Positions 8,024 to 18,600 of a stretch of 24,237 nt of DNA are shown piece by piece (within the stretch, counting starts at the first letter, position 1; every line of letters begins with the position of its first letter). Origin of the DNA: Chara braunii (Eukaryota; Streptophyta; Charophyceae; Charales; Characeae). The stretch is taken from positions 922,604-946,840 of the forward strand of contig BFEA01000346.1 of NCBI GenBank assembly GCA_003427395.1. The letters run 5' to 3'. Position numbers and translations under genes: made by a program. The notes beneath the pieces were generated by a model, which did no database searches, was not told the origin of the DNA, and was given only the letters and a program-made list of their open reading frames with translations.

Positions 8024-8525
8024 ATGGGTGATGAGACTCCCTTCCACATCACGGATCGGGAGAGCCTTAGACACCGACGATTCTGAGAATACTGGGAGTG
8101 GAAAAACGCCTGCCTTAAGCGCGATCCCTTTTCCCTCCCAGTTCCCCAGCTCACACGTAAGCCACGTCATCGCCGAACCTGGTGTCGTCATCATTGAGAC
8201 AGACTTCGCTCCCTACCAACTTGTGTTGCCTTTTCACTGCCTGACGGCGGCGCCGTGGCACGCACTCGCACCCTACTGGCCTCGAACCCCGTGCTCCGAG
8301 TGCCAGCAGGACAGCGAGTACCAAGCCGCGGGGTTCGTTCGACGAACCCCGACTGAGGCCGAACAGCGAGCGCACAGCCTGCGCCCGAGGCCCGCTTCAT
8401 CCGACTCGGAGGCTTGTCACGAGCGATGCGAGCGATTGGTTAGGCAACGCGACACACATAGCGTTCTGCCGGTTCACCAAATCCGAGTCCGGCCTCGGCA
8501 ACGAAACTCGCAGGGATGGCGATGA
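8024..8525 (+). pseudogene. Unknown family member B, broken
   Basis: The N-terminal part is in the frame of ATG 8024: ETPFHITDRESLRHRRF, parallel to member A, then TGA at 8084 where an Arg codon CGA would fit, then EYWEW. The domain (8181-8321) is in the next frame, open from ATG 8031 to TGA 8523: VVIIETDFAPYQLVLPFHCL, APYWPRTPCSECQQDSEY, then PRPASSDSEACHERCERL. Relative to A it lacks about 100 bases between these parts. CCTTTTCCCTCCCAG at about 8127-8141 is a fair splice-acceptor candidate, so an intron is an alternative to a deletion. The tail is Arg-rich. Function unknown. Likely a tandem duplicate of A, roughly 0.7-0.8 kb away. Confidence 0.5.
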
Positions 8526-8590
8526 CATCCCCCAAGGCATAAAAGTCGAACGCGGTTCTCGCTTGCTATCTCGCATAACTGCCCCTGAGG

Positions 8591-8657
8591 CTTGCCACAG
8601 GAGATTTCAGTTCTGACCAGGAACTCCACCCTCACTATCCTAAAATCTTTGGCACAT
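8591..8657 (+). repeat. Shared 3' block of family member B
   Basis: It contains GATTTCAGTTCTGACCAGG and ends CCTAAAATCTTTGGCACATG, colinear with the block after member A (offset 738 bases). Confidence 0.6.
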
Positions 8658-8741
8658 GTGACGCGCAACCTTAAGCCCTGTGCTGTCTTCCGTTCGGAGT
8701 GTTAGCTGTGCGGAAAAGAGGCCCAGAAAAAACAGCAAGAT
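8658..8741. other. Short spacer between inverted family units B and C
   Basis: This is the 84-base junction between the convergent 3' blocks of B and C. No feature is seen in it. Confidence 0.4.
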
Positions 8742-8798
8742 GGGGTGTGCCAAGGATTTTTGGAAATTGAGTGTGGGGACACAGACGGAACTGAAATC
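8742..8798 (-). repeat. Shared 3' block of family member C
   Basis: Read on the minus strand it has GATTTCAGTTCCGTCTG and later AAAATCCTTGGCACACCCC, the same order as in A and B. It places C's 3' side about 300 bases beyond its stop and makes B and C an inverted pair. Confidence 0.55.
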
Positions 8799-9103
8799 CC
8801 TCGTGTTGGTCCGACGGAGCAAGTCGATCGTTTTCGCACGTCGCAGAATGCGCGCGCGGGCAAGGCGGGAAGAGAGGGAAAGATCCAAATTTAATCCAAA
8901 AAGTATTGTCGTGCCTCCCACCGGGCTACAGCCCGTCGTTTAGAACAGAAAGGCTTGGGCACGCTTCGCTTGTCCCGTTTTCGTATCAAGTCCCGTCGTC
9001 GTTCGCTGGTTAGTTCCGAGTCTTACGTGGAGGGCCTCAGTCGCGTGGCTCTTTCTTTATGCCCGTCTTCACTCCGTACACGGTAGTGGAAACCCCTGGA
9101 CTC

Positions 9104-9430
9104 TTAGTGCTCAAAACGCTGACATTCGGTGCACAGAGTGCGCGGCCAGTGGGGTTCTACTGTCGTCCATGGAATGACGATCAACTCGTTAAATGGCAAC
9201 AATACCGAGTAAGGTGGGAAGTGCGTATTGATAATAACAAACCCGGCTTCTACGAACCCAGAACAGCGATTAGCCGGAGGGAAGTAATACTGCCCGCCGA
9301 TTTGTGCAACGACTTCTCGTACGTCCCACTCACATACACGTGTCCTTTCCTCACTGTAAGAAAAAGGTCGTGCTGGGATGGAAGATACGGGAGGCTGGCG
9401 CCCACTCGAAGGGTACTTGTCAGTCCACAT
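9104..9430 (-). CDS. Unknown family member C, minus strand
   Basis: This minus-strand ORF starts at ATG 9430 and ends with a stop at 9104-9106, 108 aa. Its C-terminal half (9104-9245) is the family domain: GFVIINTHFPPYSVLLPFNE, LIVIPWTTVEPHWPRTLC, TECQRFEH. It matches A and B across the domain without a gap. The domain ends right at the stop, whereas A and B run on with a Ser/Asp stretch, so C is truncated or uses a different end. Upstream the match fades after QYYF, and the ESPF-like N-terminus of A is not seen, so the true start may be in another exon. The shared 3' noncoding block lies further along the minus strand at 8742-8798. Confidence 0.45.
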   Translation of the reverse strand: MWTDKYPSSGRQPPVSSIPARPFSYSEERTRVCEWDVREVVAQIGGQYYFPPANRCSGFVEAGFVIINTHFPPYSVLLPFNELIVIPWTTVEPHWPRTLCTECQRFEH

Positions 9431-9987
9431 GTCAATCAATCACAAAATATTCTGAGATGTCATTAAGAACAAAAGCGATTCGCGCGTCCCCCAATCAATC
9501 TTTTTGACACAAGAGAGAGAGCGCAAATACAGATCAACTTGATCACGCATATGGCTATGGGTCCGATTAGTTCAACACAATGTTGGTCCCTAGGCACCTT
9601 GTTTCTCAAGGCCGCCTCGTGGCTCGGCTGCTGATGTCGTGCAGCATAAGGCAGATGGCATGCGCAATGCAAACAAAGCTACATATCTAAACACTCTTGC
9701 ATCGTCGAACAAAATCCCGACGACAATCGTCTAATCAACAAAAGAGTCACACATTCCATACATGCATTCACTGTAGAAGGTGCGAAAATGAGACATGCAC
9801 AGGAAAAAATGGATCGCATTACTCCGTACACACGCATCCACCGTTCACAAGACAAGAAGACAGGGTCCTTGCGTAGGAGGATTACCCAGGAAACTAATGG
9901 AAGAGTTCCGGAAGGAGTTCTTTCACACAGAATGCCGACTTATTTCCATTCAAGAGCGGGACAATCATTCAGACGCATCATCATTCG

Positions 9988-9990
<3 letters not shown>
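9431..9990. other. Unassigned sequence, no gene seen
   Basis: The ORFs on both strands are short and without motifs. No tRNA-like clover pattern or transposon terminus was found by eye. Confidence 0.4.

Positions 9991-10060
<70 letters not shown>
9991..10060 (+). repeat. (GA)n microsatellite
   Basis: About 70 bases of nearly pure GA dinucleotide with a single AAG interruption near 10041. The Arg/Glu ORFs read through it are artefacts of the repeat. Confidence 0.97.
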
Positions 10061-11365
10061 TCAAAATAAAAGACGACAAGGTCCGAAAAGAGAAAAGTTC
10101 GGCGTCGCCGCCTTACACTCACGCCAAGGATAACAATCCGCAACAGAGGCGCATTCGCCGTTCATTCCACTATGGCCCCGGGCCAATCGCTCACTCAACT
10201 CCAATCATTGAACCTTATACCCGCACCGACGATCCCGACCGTCGCATGCTAACTCCCACCACTGCGATCGTCACCCCGCTGTCGTAAACTCGACACAATT
10301 CGCCCGGATCCCACAGTCCATCGTGGCGATCAAGCGCGCAACCGGCCAGCCTATCGTCAGCCCGACAGGACTTTCCGACTCGCATCAATCCACTCTGCCT
10401 AGCCACTGCTTCCCGGAAGCTGGCTTAGGAGTCAAGAACGTAAGAGAGATTTGCGGACGCGCTTGCGGGTTTTATAGTTGCGACAGGGGAGATAGAAGGG
10501 AGAGAAGGCGACATGAAAGCTGAGGTGTAAGAGGAGAAGCATGAGGAGAAGACTTTGAGAAGAGTGCTCTACAAACGTCATGTTGATCCCTCGGAACTCA
10601 AGGTTCAACCAATCAAATTCATCGTGCGATAGAAAGGTCCTATCGATCCACGCACCTGATTGGCGAGCGGGAGTTATCGGGGGATCGATCGGGCGTCGTA
10701 CGCCAGACGTAGAGGGTGGGAAGAGAAAAGGTGCGAGAGGTGGCGCAAGACGGGTCCATGATTCATATGATCAAGAAAGGGAAATGGGCGCGCGAAAGCA
10801 AGGCGGGAGAGAGAGAGAGGGAGAAGGAAAAAACAGTTACGGGGAGAGAGAAAAAGGAGGGAGAAGGGAAGGGAGGCGCGGGAGGGAGCGATGCGGGGGA
10901 CAGAGAGGAGGAAGCTTTTGCATGCACGGCGCCGTCAACAAAAAAAAAAAACAGGCACCGAAACAGTTACAGCTTGCTTCTATCCTAATTCAAAATTGAA
11001 ATCACTATATCCGCGCGCGAAAAGAAAATCCTACGCCTATTCGTATTCACGCAAAATTCCGAGAGTTTTTCCCGACGCGCCCAAGAACATTCACACACCC
11101 AAAAAGGACACATCGAAGTTCCGCTTATCCCGGAATTCCCAACTACCGAGCCCAATTCCCAGTGCGCTCGCTAAGGCGCACGTAAATTCCCATGTATTTC
11201 CCGACTTTGCAAGAAGAAAAACAGAACTCAGCAGTCGAAAAAGCTCAAAAAGGAAAATGCGGCACCCGAAAGCAAGAACTCAAAACGGGGTTTTCCTGGG
11301 GTTGGTATGATACAAGCAAAAGAAAGGGCACGAAAGATGGCACGGGGTCGGGAAGTGGTTCGTCA
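10061..11365. other. Unassigned, purine-rich in the middle
   Basis: From about 10720 to 10920 the plus strand is strongly purine-rich (GGGAGAGAG-type), giving long Arg/Glu/Gly ORFs with no ordered domain. An A12 run lies at about 10940. I see no supported gene. Confidence 0.4.
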
Positions 11366-11447
11366 CACACACCCCTTTTTCGCACTTTCGGGCCCCTATC
11401 CCACTTCGATCAGGAAGTCGCCTTGGGCGTGAGGTTGGGCGTCACAC
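11366..11447 (+). repeat. Dispersed roughly 80-bp repeat, copy 2
   Basis: Similar throughout to 7912-7991, with the last 22 bases identical, in the same orientation. It directly abuts the left edge of the roughly 0.7-kb repeat locus. Confidence 0.7.
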
Positions 11448-11476
11448 CCCACCCGCAAAAAAAACAGAAAGGACAG

Positions 11477-12191
11477 GGAGGCAGGCAGGAGAAGAAGAAA
11501 AGGGAAAAAGGAGGAGATTTTTATCTGAGCTCCATGATTACGATCTAATTTTCGTCCTAGGGCAGGTCACACTAATCGGATTCTGTGTTCTTGGGCCATG
11601 ATCGTCGCTCTGAACAGTCCAGATGGGAGAATCCCTGGAATTGGGAGGTGCCCTTCGACCGGCTTGGCTGTGCCTTGCCTCACGTCGGTAAAGAAATCAA
11701 ACACGTACACTTACCTACGTGGGTCAGTTGGGGCCTATTCCTGAATCATGATCAAGGGAGCAGAACTGGGGGGAACGAAAATGAAGATTATCACGCCCCC
11801 TGCGCAAAAAGGAAAAGATAATCCCACTAGCGGGGCTTCAGTTCGCAAGGTGGCCGTGAGATGCTCAGATCGGATGGCAGGAAACTGTACGTACACTAAA
11901 CCAGTCCAAACCCCAGCTAGTGGGACTCCAGTACCTTAGTGTCGTTGAGGTTCGGGTCCTTCAGTGTTTTGGTTGGTTGGTTGTATGGTTGATTGGTTGA
12001 TTGGTTGGTTGCTTAACAAATGAAAGAAATCAAATTTGATGGGAATGTCTGCTCCTACCAGCACCCACATAACACACTCACCCCGTGTTTTCATTTAAAA
12101 TTTAAATTTAAAAATTAAAAAAATGAAAGCAAAACAAAGGAGGGAAACCAAGGGTTCAGAGGCAGGCAGGAGATGAAGAAAAAGGAAAAAG

Positions 12192-12228
<37 letters not shown>
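11477..12228 (-). repeat. Roughly 0.7-kb composite repeat, locus 1, with SINE-like body
   Basis: On the plus strand the order is: GGGAGGCAGGCAGG and purine-rich (11477-11515), body (about 11520-11785), GTGGGACTCCAG (11920), (GGTT)n-like stretch (about 11966-12012), AAAGCAAAACAAAGGAGG (12126-12143), then GGCAGGCAGG again at 12161 and a T34 run (12195-12228). The GGCAGGCAGG period is 681 bases. The body is colinear with 21390-21650. Read on the minus strand, the related copy at locus 2 ends in a long A-tail, which is why I call the body SINE-like and place it on the minus strand. No coding potential is seen. Confidence 0.65.
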
Positions 12229-12229
<1 letters not shown>

Positions 12230-13258
12230 AAAAGGCCCTTACAATATCCCTCTATCGGCGGGGCAGGAGGCCGATGCCGCCGACGGCGCTGGTGTAGCGC
12301 TCGCGGCCTGCGTCCGCCGACCGACACTCGCTCGGAGTTTCGGAAGGCCCATCGAGCAGTTCCCGTGCCATCGCAGGTACGAGTTACTGCGGTAAACGGC
12401 GTCCCTCCATGGCCTTGGCTATGGCGGCGTGAATCCTTCACGCACGATCCCGTTTACCATGATGGTAGATAGGCCTCACCAAGGCTTTTGATTGCAGTTA
12501 GCCAAAATTGGATATGGTATCCGAAGGGAAGAGAATGGAACGGTGGACCCAGAGACAGCGGCCAGGAAGAGGCAGGTAACTAGCGGCCGCTTCATGGCTG
12601 AGGCACTTGTCATGGAACTTTACCAACACCGGAGCGACTATAGGGTGATAGTTCCTCTCAGTGTATGCGTTGTTGAGTTGGAAAAGTAGAATTTTGGTTG
12701 CATTATCTTCCATTGTTTGCAAAGTAAGCAGAAGTAGGTAGTGACGGGCTAGGTTAAATCTCTCGTTCTACGGTTGGTGCGTAAATGCTCTCTCAGTAGG
12801 ATCACAATGATAGAACGCACCGGAACCCCACTGCTTCCTTGTAATTTATGAGTAGACAAGTCGTACAAGTTACACTGAGGCGCTCACCATTGGAGCCTTT
12901 TAGCGCTCGTAAATAGACCGGGGCAGGTTGATTTAGGATCGTAAAGGAAAGTCTGGTCGAAGTCTCTTTCAAGAACATGTCTGTTATGAGTACCTGCGAT
13001 GGGAATTAGGGTAGGTGATTCCAGGAAGAATCGTATGATCCTTACAATCCCGAGGTTGTAGTTCCGGTCGGTGGTGCAGATTTTGCTGCCCACAATCGGG
13101 CTTGCTTGATTTCCCTCTGCTTCGCTGCTTTGTCAAGCGCATGCCTCGCATATGATCCACACAGACTGCGCCCACCAGAGGGGACCGCCATCGCTAATTT
13201 CATCGGATATTAGAACTCAGCAACGCAATATCCGGGGGTTCGTTTCAGTGACCAGTGA
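12229..13258. other. Region before the LINE, possibly its 5' UTR
   Basis: Non-repetitive by eye and without a supported ORF. Part of it could be the LINE 5' untranslated region, but no boundary or target duplication could be defined. Confidence 0.35.
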
Positions 13259-15668
13259 GTGGAGGGTTACACAATACTCGAGAACAGAACCCTAACCACG
13301 CGACCTAGGGGAAAAATCTTATCACCCAAAACATGGCCGCAGCAACCGGGGAAGGGAAACCTAGCGGTAGAAGGGGCGCTGAAACCGCCTCAAACGGCCC
13401 AGGAAGATTCATTTGATGAAAGGGCACGGATACTCCTCTCCAAATGCTATGACGAGGGTAACGCCCCAGAGGATGTGCCAATTTATGATGTAGTAATTGA
13501 AGGAAACGAGGTTGTTGTCACTGTAAAGGAAAGATTCGACGAGTTGAAAATCGCTTGGTTGAAGCAAAGGACAGTCATGATAATCTTTAGGGATGAAGCA
13601 AGGGACTTGCCGAGAAAGGTGAAGGAAGACTTAGTAAGAGCTTATGAAAACGGGTGGAGAAAGGAAGAAACCTTCGACCCACCAGTCGAAAGGGGAAGGG
13701 TAAAGTTTGAAGGGCCCAACGTGATTTCCTACGTGGCGAAAGATTCGGTAGTAGCACAATGGATGGTGAATGAGGGGGATGGGGCTGTCATGTTGAAGGG
13801 CAGGAGATATGTGTTTGAAATGAAGGCATGGATGACTCGCGTGGACTGGAAGGAATTTCGTAAGAATGAATTGGAGAACACCTTCTGGGTTCTAGCAATC
13901 CAAGTCCCACTGGACGCTTACGTGTATCTGCATGCTGCCCTCAATCGAGTGATTGGTCCAGTGTTGAAAATGGACTCCCCTGATCGCTTTACCTCTAATC
14001 CTCGGCTGTTGAATATCCGCTGTGAGTTGGATCCGGAATATCGAGCACACTTCGTTGATAGGGTCTGGGTACGAACTAAACAAGGGGACATGGTGGAAGT
14101 GAAGATGGCTTCATCCTCCACCCCTTACTGCTCGATCTGCAAATGGTACTTCCATACGGAAGACCAATGCAATAGACGGAAAGACAATGCTAACCGCCGG
14201 AGAAGCAACTTCAACCGAAACCGAAACACGGGTTCGAAAACAAGCGAGGATGATTTATCCTCCCAAGACTCCTCCTCCCTCGCGAGAGAAAGGACGAGAC
14301 TTCCCTGGTATAAAGGGGAATTAGTTGCTTCTCCCAAGGAACACAGATCCCGTAGTAGATCACGTAGCCGATCAGCCCCTGCAAACGAGCCGGCCCCCTG
14401 GGTAGGGGGAGACACAGGCGTGGACCCAGCACCGCTGGTCACATTTCGAAACCCAATGTTCTCTCCTTACGCAGGTTATAGTCAGGATCTTGGATTTAAC
14501 TTCCATAGGGAGAACATGAGTGCGCAACCGAGAATACAGGGGGGTGATGCATCGGCTCCCAAGCAGGTGAGGATCCCCCCTATGGAGTATCTGCTGCAAG
14601 CAGCAGCAGCGCTGCATCAGGAACCACTTCCTCCCAGCACAGAATTCCAGTCCTACCCCCCCCCCCTCTCGTCCCCCACCTCCAAGGGAACGGCAAGTTC
14701 AGCCAGCTCCTGCTAGCTCATTGCCATTATCCAGTCAGAGCGCTTCCAAAGCAAGGCAGGCTTCAGGGGACGGGGCCTCCTCCTCAGTTGCCGCATCTCA
14801 AGAGCGGAGTACGAGGGAGCAATCCCCCCTCAAAATCCCCAGGGTGGCTAGAACAGCCAACGGCCCCCTCCTGCTAACAGCAGCACCTGACAATGATGCT
14901 CCCATGCGAGAAAATTTGAGAGGGTCAGTCGCCAGCATAGCTGAGTCGTCCACGTCAGCCCGCTCTGGCGAGACTGGTACAACACAGCCAGGGGTCAAGA
15001 TGTCCAGGAGCAGGAGAGCTATCACTGCCCCAAGGGGGCAAACTATCCCTCTGGAGAAATGGCTACCCCCCTTCATTTGTTCAATTGTGAATGGCGCTAT
15101 TTATGTTATTGCCTGGCAACCTGAAGATGGGAAGATTAACTTTCTGACGCAGATGGTGGAGGAACCCGTTACTCCACAAATCATCCTGTCTACCGCAAAG
15201 CACATTTTTGGCAGTCGCTTTCCCGTGAGAATTATCCGGGATATGGCCCTGCCCAGTATCTATGTGGAACTCTCAGATCGTAATTGTAAAATTTTTGTAC
15301 CAATACTAGATGCATGCATCGCTCCCGAGAAGATGGATGCCCTCCTACTGGAGGGCATGCGGCTAATTCCAATCTCACTGTTTGTCGATGAGGACCGTGA
15401 CTCTCTTCAGCAGATGTTTGTCAAGCACGTAACAGAGGTGACGTTTCTGAGCAAAATCAATGACAGACTACCCAAGAATAAGATGTTGCAATCCCTGTAC
15501 TTGAAAAACCTTCTTGCACAGAAATGGTCCTCCACGACCGCAGCGAGCTCATCCACCAGACAGGGTAGTCACACCTCAAGACCCGCCCAGCCACAGGCAG
15601 ATCCGAAGGCCCACGCCACCGCTCCCCCCATCCAACCAAGGGGACAAAAAGGCAGGATGAATGGGTAA
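13259..15668 (+). pseudogene. LINE ORF1, nucleic-acid-binding protein, frameshifted
   Basis: ORF1 proteins bind element RNA and assist target-primed reverse transcription. Frame 2 (13259-14716) carries a DUF4283-like region (VRAYENGWRKEETFD, KGRRYVFEMKAWMTRVDWKE, RVWVRTKQGDMVEVKM), then a CCHC knuckle at 14129-14170 (C-SI-C-KWYF-H-TEDQ-C), then an RS-rich stretch. An 11-C run at about 14656-14666 is followed by coherent Pro/Ser-rich reading in frame 0, which runs to TAA 15666-15668, so one extra C explains the break. Frame 0 adds a C-terminal domain of about 180 residues (WLPPFICSIVNGAIYVIAWQ, VTEVTFLSKINDRLPKNKML) that I do not recognise. There is no ATG at the start of frame 2. ATG 13333 (AACATGGCC, good context) is in frame 1, which closes at 13414, suggesting a second indel. 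Unbroken length would be near 800 residues. Confidence 0.82.
15661..15668 (+). promoter_or_regulatory. Eight-base ORF1/ORF2 overlap of the LINE
   Basis: ORF2 ATG (15661) lies inside the end of ORF1, whose TAA is at 15666-15668 (ATGGGTAA). Short overlaps of this sort are used for reinitiation in some LINEs; use here is inferred. Confidence 0.5.
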
Positions 15669-18600
15669 ATGCAGCATTGTCTCCTGGAACCTACGGGGTC
15701 TGGGTGACACTTCGAAGAAGGGCAAAAGAGCCAGACTGAAATCTTGGCTTCACAGGAAACTCATCCAGATAGCCTGCATCCAAGAAACAAAGCTAGATGA
15801 GCGGAAAATCTCAGAACTTGGGCTATGGTGGGATGGACCACAGTTGTGGTTTCCAGCAGTAGGCACCAGGGGGGGGGTCGCAATACTCATCCATCGGGAC
15901 TTTCCAATTGAAATTATCGACCATAACATAGACCCGTGGGGAAGATGGGCATGGGTTAAATTCTCTGCGTTCGGCACAGATTGGGCTATCATGACAGTAT
16001 ATGCCCCGGTGGACAGATCTGAGCGTAAACGGTTCTTCGAGGACCTGATTTCTCACACCCCGGACGTCGACAACCTTATGGTAGTCGGCGATTGGAATTG
16101 CTCTTTAGATGATACCCTGTCCGCCTCCCACTGCTCCCCGGATGTTCTAGCTCTAGTAGAGTATATGACCGAACTTGATCTCTGTGATGCCTTTAAATTA
16201 ATGTATCCCTCGGACCCAGGTTACACCTGGGGCTCCCCAGCTAAGGAGGGTACAACAGTTGGAGTACTCCGACGGTTGGACTATGGATTACTAAGCCCTT
16301 CTTGGTGGGAGGCAACGGTGAATGTGGAAGTGGTAAGACATCCCATGTCAGATCACTACCCAGTGAAACTCACATTGCAGATGTCGGATCTAATTGACAA
16401 AGGTAGCGGTTTTTTTAGGCTGAACGTGCAAAACTTAAAGGACCCAGGCCTCGCAGCCTGAGTCGAATCCTTCTTTATCAAATGGCCGTCAGCCCAGGAG
16501 TGTTTCCAATCGGTGGGCGATTGGTGGGACGCTGTGACCGCCATTGCTGGAACTTTCCTTAGTATCTTCTCCAGAATTTTGGCAGCAGAAAGGAACAAAG
16601 AGGAATAGACTATACTGAAAGATCTGGAGTGGGTAGAAGATCGTATGAAAGCCCACCCCGTGTCAGCTTCAGTTTGGGCCTCAGAGAGGGTAAGGCTGCT
16701 TGCCATGTGGGACGATTTACAGCAGAAACAGTCTGACGAATGGGCGGAACGCCTGACTGTCGAAGGCATTTCGGTGTATGACCGGATGTCGAAAGAGTCC
16801 TTTCAGCGTCTTCTACCCAGACGGGCGGCAGAGTTGATGAAACAACTCAGTCACCCATTCGTGCCACAAGCCCGCCCGACGACTACCTCAAGTACCATGT
16901 GTGCTTACACTGCCCTATACTTTAAAGACATTCTTACGTCACGCAGACCGGGTGAGCGCCCAGACGCTGATCTGTTAATCGGCTCCACTCACTGGGACAA
17001 TGTCATGGTCCGCCTCACCCAAGTCGGAAGATTAGACTTAGATAGACCAGTCACGGTCGAAGAGATAGAGCACACTACCAAATGCATGGCGAAAGTTAAA
17101 TCACCGGGGGGCGACGACCTCCAAGTGGAATTCTACCTACAGCACGAGAAAGTGTTGTTTCCCCACCTAGCACAGATCTATAATGACGCACTCACAGGTG
17201 GACAACTGTCTAAAGGAATGGTTCATGGGGTGATTTCCATCATGTATAAAAAGGGCGACAAGGCAGAAATCAGGGACTGGCGTCCAATCTCGTTATTAAA
17301 TGTGTCGTACAAGATCTTAGCCAAACTTTTGGCTAGGAGGCTAGGGAGATACCTGCTGGACTTGGTTAAACGTGATCAGGCAGCCTTTGTTCAGGGCAGA
17401 TCTATATTCGATAATGTAGTAACAACCATCGAGGTTTTGGAATGGATTCACCAGGAGAATCTGGACTTCGCAGTCCTCTTACTAGATTTGGAAAAGGCCT
17501 ATGACAGGGTACATTGGGCCTACGTACACACCACGCTGAAGACTCTTCAGTTTGGCCCAAATTTTTGTCGATGGGTATGTGTCTTGTATGCCTTCTCCAC
17601 AACGGCTGTTACGGTAAATGGTCACATCTCCCCCCAGTTCCCCCTCACCAGGTCCCTGAGGCAAGGCTGCCCCCTTGCACCACTCCTTTTTGCTATATAG
17701 CTAGAGGTATTGTTGTGCAATATTAGACAACATCCAGAGTACCGAGGACTCCCGGTGCAACACACCGACTATCGTGTCAAGGCCCTGGCAGATGACCTTA
17801 TGGCCATCTCAGAGAATACTGCAGATTCCCTCCATGCGCTGAAATCCTGTCTCACCGACTACGCCAACCTCTCGGAGGCGGCGGTGAACTGGTCCAAATC
17901 GACTTTCTTCCTCCCGGACAATTATGTTCTAGCGGTAGACTGGGGAATGAAGAGAGTCCACAGCAGTGAATCAGAAAGATATTTGGGGATCTTGGTAACA
18001 CTGGGCAGGTGCGCGGGTGCACAGGACAACCTCATTCAGCAGAAGGTGATCAAGAGGATTGCAGTATGGGGCCCAGCTAAACACCTCTCGTTGCTCGGTA
18101 GAGCGCTTGTCACGAATGTAGCTCTTTTTGCTTTATTATGGTATGTCGGCACAGTGAGAGCACTAGGTAAACAAGTAACGAAGATTGTTAGACAAGTGGC
18201 AGGCTGAGCGAGGTCTTTGTGGAAACCATTTGGTAAACAAGGCGAAGGACTTATAACGAAGGTGGCATGGGACCTGATTTGCCACCCCTAAGAAGAGGGT
18301 GGCCTAGGGATGCTGGATCCAGCCAAGCAGAATGCGGCATTGCTGGTTAAATGGCTCGTGAAGGCCAGCTCAGGGTCGGAAGATGAGCATTGGATCCTAC
18401 TGGCTGAGATGATTCTTGCAAAGAACTGGCACATACCAAGACCGCGCGACGTTTGGACTTGCTGCATGCTGGATTCATTCCTGAGAAGACACACACCTTC
18501 CCTGTTTTGGAGAGACGTCCTGAACGCTTGGAGAAAGGTAGGCCCACGTCAGTGGGTCCCACCTGTCACACGGGAGGAAGTCCTCATGCAACCGCTGTTT

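Noticed and set aside
9788-10133. ORFs rich in Arg/Glu through the GA repeat
   Set aside because: The reading is produced by the microsatellite itself; no ordered domain flanks it.
11690-11760. U1 snRNA-like words (ACTTACCT, then ATGATCAAGG)
   Set aside because: Spacing between the words is about twice that of U1, the second repeat copy lacks the 5' word, and no U1 stem structure follows.
12173-12472. ORF across the T34 run (poly-Phe)
   Set aside because: Homopolymer translation with unrelated sequence on both sides.
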